A stretch of 18,074 nucleotides of DNA from JAGNZR01 sp051659505 (GTDB lineage: Bacteria > Fusobacteriota > Fusobacteriia > Fusobacteriales > Fusobacteriaceae), in NCBI GenBank assembly GCA_051659505.1, contig JBOFOQ010000043.1:1-18074 (forward strand). Reading direction: 5' to 3'. The position numbers and the translations under genes were made by a program. Positions 14,584 through 18,074 of the stretch are shown here, one piece after another. The notes under the pieces are model-generated. The model had not been told where the DNA came from, did no database searches, and was given only the letters and a program-made list of their open reading frames with translations. Positions within the stretch are counted from its first letter, which is position 1, and each line of letters starts with the position of its first letter.

Positions 14584-15228
14584 ATGAAAGATAATATTGT
14601 TGTAGCACAAGCTTTACTAAAAACTCAGGCTGTTAGATTAAATGTAAAATCTCCCTTCACATTTGTTTCAGGTATTAAGAGTCCTATTTATTGTGATAAT
14701 AGAAAGATGATAGGATTTCCTGAAGAAAGAAATATTGTTGTAGAAGCTTTTATAAATAAAATTAAAGAATTAGAGAAAAACGGAATTCATTTTGACATTA
14801 TAGCTGGAACTTCAACTGCTGGTATTCCTTGGGCTGCTTTTATAGCTATGAAACTAAATAAACCTATGGCGTATATTAGGGGAGAGAAAAAAGCTCATGG
14901 AGCAGGAAAACAAATAGAAGGAGCAGATTTTAAAGGAAAAAAAGTTTTAATTATTGAAGACCTTATCTCAACAGGTGGAAGCTCTATTAAAGCTGTTAAA
15001 GCTGCCCTTGAAGGAGGTTCTACATACACTCAAGTACTTTCTATTTTTTCATATGAATTTAAAAAAGCATGTGATTTATTTTCTCTAGATAATATAGAGT
15101 GGTCTTCTCTATCTAATTTTGAAATATTATTAGAGGTAGCAAAAACAGAGAACTATATTACAGAAGATGAACTTCTTATAGCTAAAAAATGGAATAAAAA
15201 TCCACAAACTTACGGAGTTGAAGTATAA
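14584..15228 (+). CDS. pyrE: Orotate phosphoribosyltransferase
   Basis: Makes OMP from orotate and PRPP. The PRPP-binding motif VLIIEDLISTGGS is at 121-133; upstream are the substrate segment FVSGIKSPIYCDNR (27-40) and the flexible loop GEKKAHG (100-106) with its catalytic lysines. The length of 214 aa is standard. AAGGAG lies 9 nt upstream. The stop is 1 bp before the chosen pyrC start. Confidence 0.94.
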   Translation: MKDNIVVAQALLKTQAVRLNVKSPFTFVSGIKSPIYCDNRKMIGFPEERNIVVEAFINKIKELEKNGIHFDIIAGTSTAGIPWAAFIAMKLNKPMAYIRGEKKAHGAGKQIEGADFKGKKVLIIEDLISTGGSSIKAVKAALEGGSTYTQVLSIFSYEFKKACDLFSLDNIEWSSLSNFEILLEVAKTENYITEDELLIAKKWNKNPQTYGVEV

Positions 15229-15229
15229 T

Positions 15230-16516
15230 ATGTTACTAATTAAAAATGCAAAAATTGTTGTGGGAGAATATATTCAAGCACTTTCTTCACTAAAAAAAGA
15301 TTTAACTACCATTACAGATATATTAATTAATGATGAAGGAATTATTGAAAAAATAGAAAGAAATATTAATAGTCATACAAACAATAATAAAAATAACTTT
15401 AATAATAACCTTGATTTTAAAATTATTGATGCAAATTTTAATTACGTTATTCCTGGAGTTATCGACCCTCATACTCACATGAGAGACCCAGGACTTACTC
15501 ATAAAGAAGATTTTCTTACTGGAAGTAAAGCTTGTGCTAAAGGGGGAATTACTACTTTTTTAGATATGCCCAATACTATTCCTAATACTATTTCTTTAGA
15601 TATTTTAGAAGAAAAAAGAAAAAATTCAAAAAATCGTTCTTATGTGGATTATGGTTTTCACTTTGGAGGAAGTAAAAAGGATAACACTTTGGAAATACTA
15701 AAAGTTAAGAATTCCACTGCATCTACAAAGTTATTTTTAAATATGTCAACAGGGGATATGTTAGTTGAAAATATTAAAACTATTGAAAGTCTTTTTAAAA
15801 ATTCTAAACTAATATCAGTTCATGCTGAAGAGGAAAAAGTTGATAGTGCTATTGAGTTTGCTGATAAATTTAAGACTCCTCTATATCTTTGTCATCTTTC
15901 TAAAAGTAGTGAAGTGAACTCTTTGAGAAAAGCTAAAAAAAATGGAGTAAAAGTTTTCGGAGAAGTAACTCCCCATCATTTATTTTGGTCTCAAGAGGAT
16001 AAGAACGGTTCTAAGACAAATGAATTACTTTTACGTATGAAGCCTGAACTTAAAATTAAAGATGACAACACTTCCCTTTGGGAAGCTTTAAAAGACGGTA
16101 CTATTGACACTATAGGAACTGATCATGCTCCTCATACTTTAGAAGAAAAAATGAAGGCACCTATCTTTGGTATTCCTGGTGTGGAAAATTCTCTTGAATT
16201 AATGCTTTTAGGAGTAAAGGAAAATAAAATTACTCTTTATAGACTTATTGAGCTTATGTGTAAAAACCCAGCTAAGATTTTTAATATTTTAAAAAAAGGT
16301 GAAATAAAAATAGGCAACTATGGAGATTTAGTAATAATAGATATAAACAATGTGTATACAATCAATAATAAAAATGTTATTTCTAAATGCGGCTGGACTC
16401 CTTATCACTCTATGGTAACTGGTGGAACTGTTCTTACAACTATATTAAGAGGAGATATTGTGTATAGCAATAATTCTTTTTATGAAGTTAAAGGAAGAGA
16501 AATTGAATATTTCTAG
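15230..16516 (+). CDS. pyrC: Dihydroorotase
   Basis: Cyclises carbamoyl-aspartate to dihydroorotate. The ATG at 15230 (MLLIKNAKIVV) is preferred: it gives the usual amidohydrolase beginning and has GGAG 12 nt upstream inside pyrE; a TTG at 15218 would abut GGAG. Zinc-site motif DPHTHMRDPG is at about 79-88, DMPNT follows, then HLSKSSE, TPHHLFW, and GTDHAPHT with the catalytic Asp near residue 300. An unusual Asn-rich insert (about residues 47-60: NSHTNNNKNNFNNN) lies between the first two strands and is probably a surface loop. Last gene of the operon; no terminator is visible before the next promoter at 16568. Confidence 0.94.
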   Translation: MLLIKNAKIVVGEYIQALSSLKKDLTTITDILINDEGIIEKIERNINSHTNNNKNNFNNNLDFKIIDANFNYVIPGVIDPHTHMRDPGLTHKEDFLTGSKACAKGGITTFLDMPNTIPNTISLDILEEKRKNSKNRSYVDYGFHFGGSKKDNTLEILKVKNSTASTKLFLNMSTGDMLVENIKTIESLFKNSKLISVHAEEEKVDSAIEFADKFKTPLYLCHLSKSSEVNSLRKAKKNGVKVFGEVTPHHLFWSQEDKNGSKTNELLLRMKPELKIKDDNTSLWEALKDGTIDTIGTDHAPHTLEEKMKAPIFGIPGVENSLELMLLGVKENKITLYRLIELMCKNPAKIFNILKKGEIKIGNYGDLVIIDINNVYTINNKNVISKCGWTPYHSMVTGGTVLTTILRGDIVYSNNSFYEVKGREIEYF

Positions 16517-16567
16517 AAGGTAAAATACAACTCAAAGACTTATATTTACTAGCCCTAAAAATTATAT

Positions 16568-16596
16568 TTGATTTAAAAAAAAATAAAGAGTATAAT
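16568..16596 (+). promoter_or_regulatory. Promoter of the type III antitoxin RNA
   Basis: TTGATT (16568-16573), 17-nt spacer, perfect TATAAT (16591-16596). The predicted start near 16603 coincides with the first base of the repeat array. Confidence 0.8.
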
Positions 16597-16601
16597 AAAA
16601 G

Positions 16602-16736
16602 TGAACTAAAAAGCGAGACCTTACCTCGTTAATGTAAGGATAGTCTAATGAACCAAAAAGCGAGACCTTACCTCGTTAATGTAAGGATAATCTAATGAAC
16701 CAAAAAGCGAGACCTTACCTCGTTAATGTAAGGAAA
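16602..16736 (+). repeat. Three 47-bp tandem repeats (type III antitoxin units)
   Basis: Units at 16602-16648, 16649-16695 and 16696-16736 (last one shortened) differ at only two positions. Each contains CGAG, CCTTAC, CTCG and GTAAGG in that order (first unit 16614-16617, 16619-16624, 16625-16628, 16634-16639). CGAG pairs with CTCG, and the enclosed CCTTAC pairs with the downstream GTAAGG. This interleaved pairing is a textbook H-type pseudoknot, the fold of type III antitoxin repeats. Confidence 0.92.
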
Positions 16737-16774
16737 TGAAGAGACTTGGATAATTATAACCAAGTCTCTTTCTG
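16603..16774 (+). ncRNA. Type III antitoxin RNA (ToxI-like)
   Basis: The predicted transcript runs from the promoter at 16568-16596 through three pseudoknot repeats to the terminator at 16739-16774. In this family the toxin cuts the precursor into single repeat units, which then bind and inhibit it. The 47-nt period is longer than the roughly 36-nt repeats of classical ToxI. Confidence 0.82.
16739..16774 (+). terminator. Terminator between antitoxin RNA and ToxN-like gene
   Basis: Stem AAGAGACTTGG/CCAAGTCTCTT (16739-16749 with 16760-16770), 10-nt AT loop, short T-rich tail (TTTCTG). The tail is weak, fitting a leaky terminator that allows some read-through into the toxin. Confidence 0.85.
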
Positions 16775-16793
16775 TTAGATAAGGAGATTTGTT

Positions 16794-17450
16794 ATGTTGA
16801 AATTCTATAATATTAATGATGATTATGTAAATTATTTAAGGAAAAAAGAATGCCGAATAATGGATAAAAATAAAGATAGAATAAAGATTGGAGTTGTTTT
16901 TTCAATTAATAATTTGAAATATTATGCACCACTCTCGAATATAGATAAAAGTAAAAATAAATATTTTAAAAATGAAAAAGAAATAGTAGAAGCATTTTCA
17001 TGGAATAAACGAATTGGTATAATATATGATGAAAAAGACTCTAAAATAGCATTGATAAGATATGATTATATGTTACCAGTGCCTGATAAAGAAATAGAAG
17101 AAGTTGATAGAAACAAGTTAAATGGTAATTATAAAAAAAAGGTTGAAAATGATTATAAATACTGTAATTTAAATAAAAAGTTAACAGAAGAAACAGCTTT
17201 AGAAATTTATAAAGTAAGAACAATAAGCAACTTAAATGAAATTATGAAAGAAATTAACTGGTGTGGGAAAAGAAAAGAATTAAAAAAATATAAAGAAGAT
17301 TTAGAGCATCCTTCCAGTGGAACTTGTGATTTTAAAAAAATAGAAATAGGACTAACCGAGTGGATAAAAATGAAAGATAATGAACTAATAAAAAATGAAT
17401 TAGACACTTGGACTAAGATTAAAAACAACAATAGAGGAATAGAAAGATAA
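16794..17450 (+). CDS. ToxN/AbiQ-family endoribonuclease, type III TA toxin
   Basis: Sequence-preferring endoRNase of the ToxN/AbiQ family, held inactive by its RNA antitoxin; family members act in phage abortive infection and plasmid stability. Motifs in family order: LKFYNINDDYVNYL at the start, KIGVVFSINNLKYYAPLS (31-48), RIGIIY (73-78), then ALIRYDYMLPVP (86-97), a long helical region (about 112-170), and GTCDF (176-180), which resembles the GTCNF near the end of Pectobacterium ToxN. It has 218 aa against about 170 for ToxN, mainly through a longer middle helix region and a C-terminal extension. AAGGAG is 9 nt upstream. It follows the antitoxin RNA and terminator and is closed by its own terminator. 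Confidence 0.85.
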   Translation: MLKFYNINDDYVNYLRKKECRIMDKNKDRIKIGVVFSINNLKYYAPLSNIDKSKNKYFKNEKEIVEAFSWNKRIGIIYDEKDSKIALIRYDYMLPVPDKEIEEVDRNKLNGNYKKKVENDYKYCNLNKKLTEETALEIYKVRTISNLNEIMKEINWCGKRKELKKYKEDLEHPSSGTCDFKKIEIGLTEWIKMKDNELIKNELDTWTKIKNNNRGIER

Positions 17451-17457
17451 TTCATAA

Positions 17458-17490
17458 AAAGGGTAATACTAAAAGTATTACTCTTTTTTA
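17458..17490 (+). terminator. Terminator after the ToxN-like gene
   Basis: Inverted repeat AGGGTAATACT / AGTATTACTCTT with an AAA loop (stem about 17460-17483), followed by T-rich sequence. Confidence 0.85.
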
Positions 17491-17515
17491 TTTAAATGAA
17501 AAACTATTTTATTGA

Positions 17516-18074
17516 CATATTTACCAGGTGCAACCTCAAATAAAAAAAACTGAAATTCTAAAATGCGTAAAAACAGTTTACAATTACATAGATTCGAATA
17601 TATTTTTAGGAGTATCAAATAAAGACTTACCAGTTAAGAGAAACAAGAAAAAAAGAAAATATAAGAAGGTTAGATTAGCCTACAACAACATAAAAGGAAG
17701 AAGTATAGAGGAGCGTCCTAAAGAGATAGATTTACGGGAAGAATACGGGCACTGGGAGATGGATTGTGTAATAGGAAAAAAGAATGGAGGAGGAAACGTA
17801 CTACTAGTATTAACAGAACGTGTAACAAGACAAGAAATAGTAAGAAAAATACCGAATAAAAAACAAGAATCAGTAGTAGGAGAATTGAACAAGCTAGAGA
17901 AAGAATATAAGAAAAAATTCAAAAAAATATTTAAAACAATAACCGTAGATAATGGAGTAGAATTTTTAGATCAGCCCTCAATGGAAGCATCGCTATTGGA
18001 GCCAGGAACAGAGCGAACTAAAGTATACTATGCGCATCCATTTAGTTCACATGAGAGAGGCAGTAATGAGAATG
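17516..18074 (+). pseudogene. IS30-family transposase, C-terminal part without start
   Basis: The frame is open from 17516 to the window end but has no proper start; the helix-turn-helix part of the protein is absent. From 17564 it reads CVKTVYNYID, followed by the catalytic domain: HWEMDCVIGKK (first Asp), TVDNGVEF (second Asp, about 17947-17970) and SSHERGSNEN (Glu, about 18048-18074). This is the IS30 DDE signature. Its catalytic residues are intact, but without the N-terminal DNA-binding part it is probably inactive. Confidence 0.82.
17524..18074 (+). mobile_element. IS30-family element, 5'-truncated, runs off right edge
   Basis: It is nearly identical to the left-edge copy in inverted orientation from 17564 to 17853 (pairing with 290-1), with only a few substitutions and no indels. 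Between about 17524 and 17563 there is only patchy similarity (for example CCAG-TGCAA, then AAATAAAA), with a small deletion. The element's promoter and first 400 or so bp are missing. Confidence 0.85.

Noticed and set aside
16602..16736. Three 47-bp repeats considered as CRISPR or iterons
   Set aside because: No variable spacers, no replication gene; pseudoknot pairing and the downstream ToxN-family gene explain them better.
17207..17455. Minus-strand ORF over the ToxN-like gene, hydrophobic
   Set aside because: Apparent hydrophobicity comes from reading a Lys/Asn-rich gene backwards; no independent support. The same holds for 17041-17223 and 17680-17922.

Overview
The window is very AT-rich, with AGA arginine codons, strong GGAGG-type ribosome sites and many short rho-independent terminators. 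The codon use, the proteins and the pyrimidine gene set fit a low-GC anaerobe, most likely a member of the Fusobacteriota (Fusobacterium/Cetobacterium-like). The taxonomic call is inference; no rRNA or tRNA gene was recognised.

Layout. Positions 1-815 (minus) carry the 5' end of an IS30-family element that runs off the left edge. Positions 864-2163 (minus) hold a promoter, a tandem-repeat RNA, a terminator and a toxin-like gene, the layout of a type III (RNA antitoxin) toxin-antitoxin locus. The protein appears to be a ToxN/AbiQ-like domain fused to a Fic-like domain with an altered active-site motif. Next, all on the minus strand, come a small membrane protein, a C-GCAxxG-C-C family protein, a large PLD/DEAH helicase of the DUF3427 type and a MocR (GntR-aminotransferase) regulator. 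Divergent from the regulator is a plus-strand operon: a decapitated cysteine-synthase remnant, a 47-residue ORF, an AlaX-like tRNA editing protein and an EamA transporter, closed by a strong terminator.

From 9812 there is a second, truncated IS30 fragment. It is followed at once by a structured RNA, a terminator and a MazF/PemK-fold toxin (10021-10550), a second candidate RNA-regulated toxin. Positions 10583-16516 contain a complete de novo UMP operon without carAB: pyrB-pyrK-pyrD-pyrF-pyrE-pyrC. It is preceded by a U-rich 47-codon leader peptide whose stop codon lies inside an attenuator hairpin, closely resembling the E. coli pyrL/pyrBI arrangement. PyrB carries a C-terminal zinc-ribbon tail like the zinc domain of PyrI, but not the PyrI nucleotide-binding domain. 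Positions 16568-17450 hold a clear type III locus: consensus promoter, three 47-nt repeats each able to form an H-type pseudoknot, a terminator and a ToxN/AbiQ-family endoribonuclease. From about 17524 to the right edge is a third IS30 fragment, inverted relative to the first and nearly identical to it over about 290 bp.

The most notable pattern is three separate loci, each with a promoter, a structured or repetitive RNA, a terminator and a MazF/ToxN-fold protein, in one IS30-bounded 18 kb stretch. One of them has what looks like a ToxN-Fic fusion. Together with the helicase this looks like an accessory, possibly defence-related, neighbourhood built around a housekeeping pyrimidine operon.
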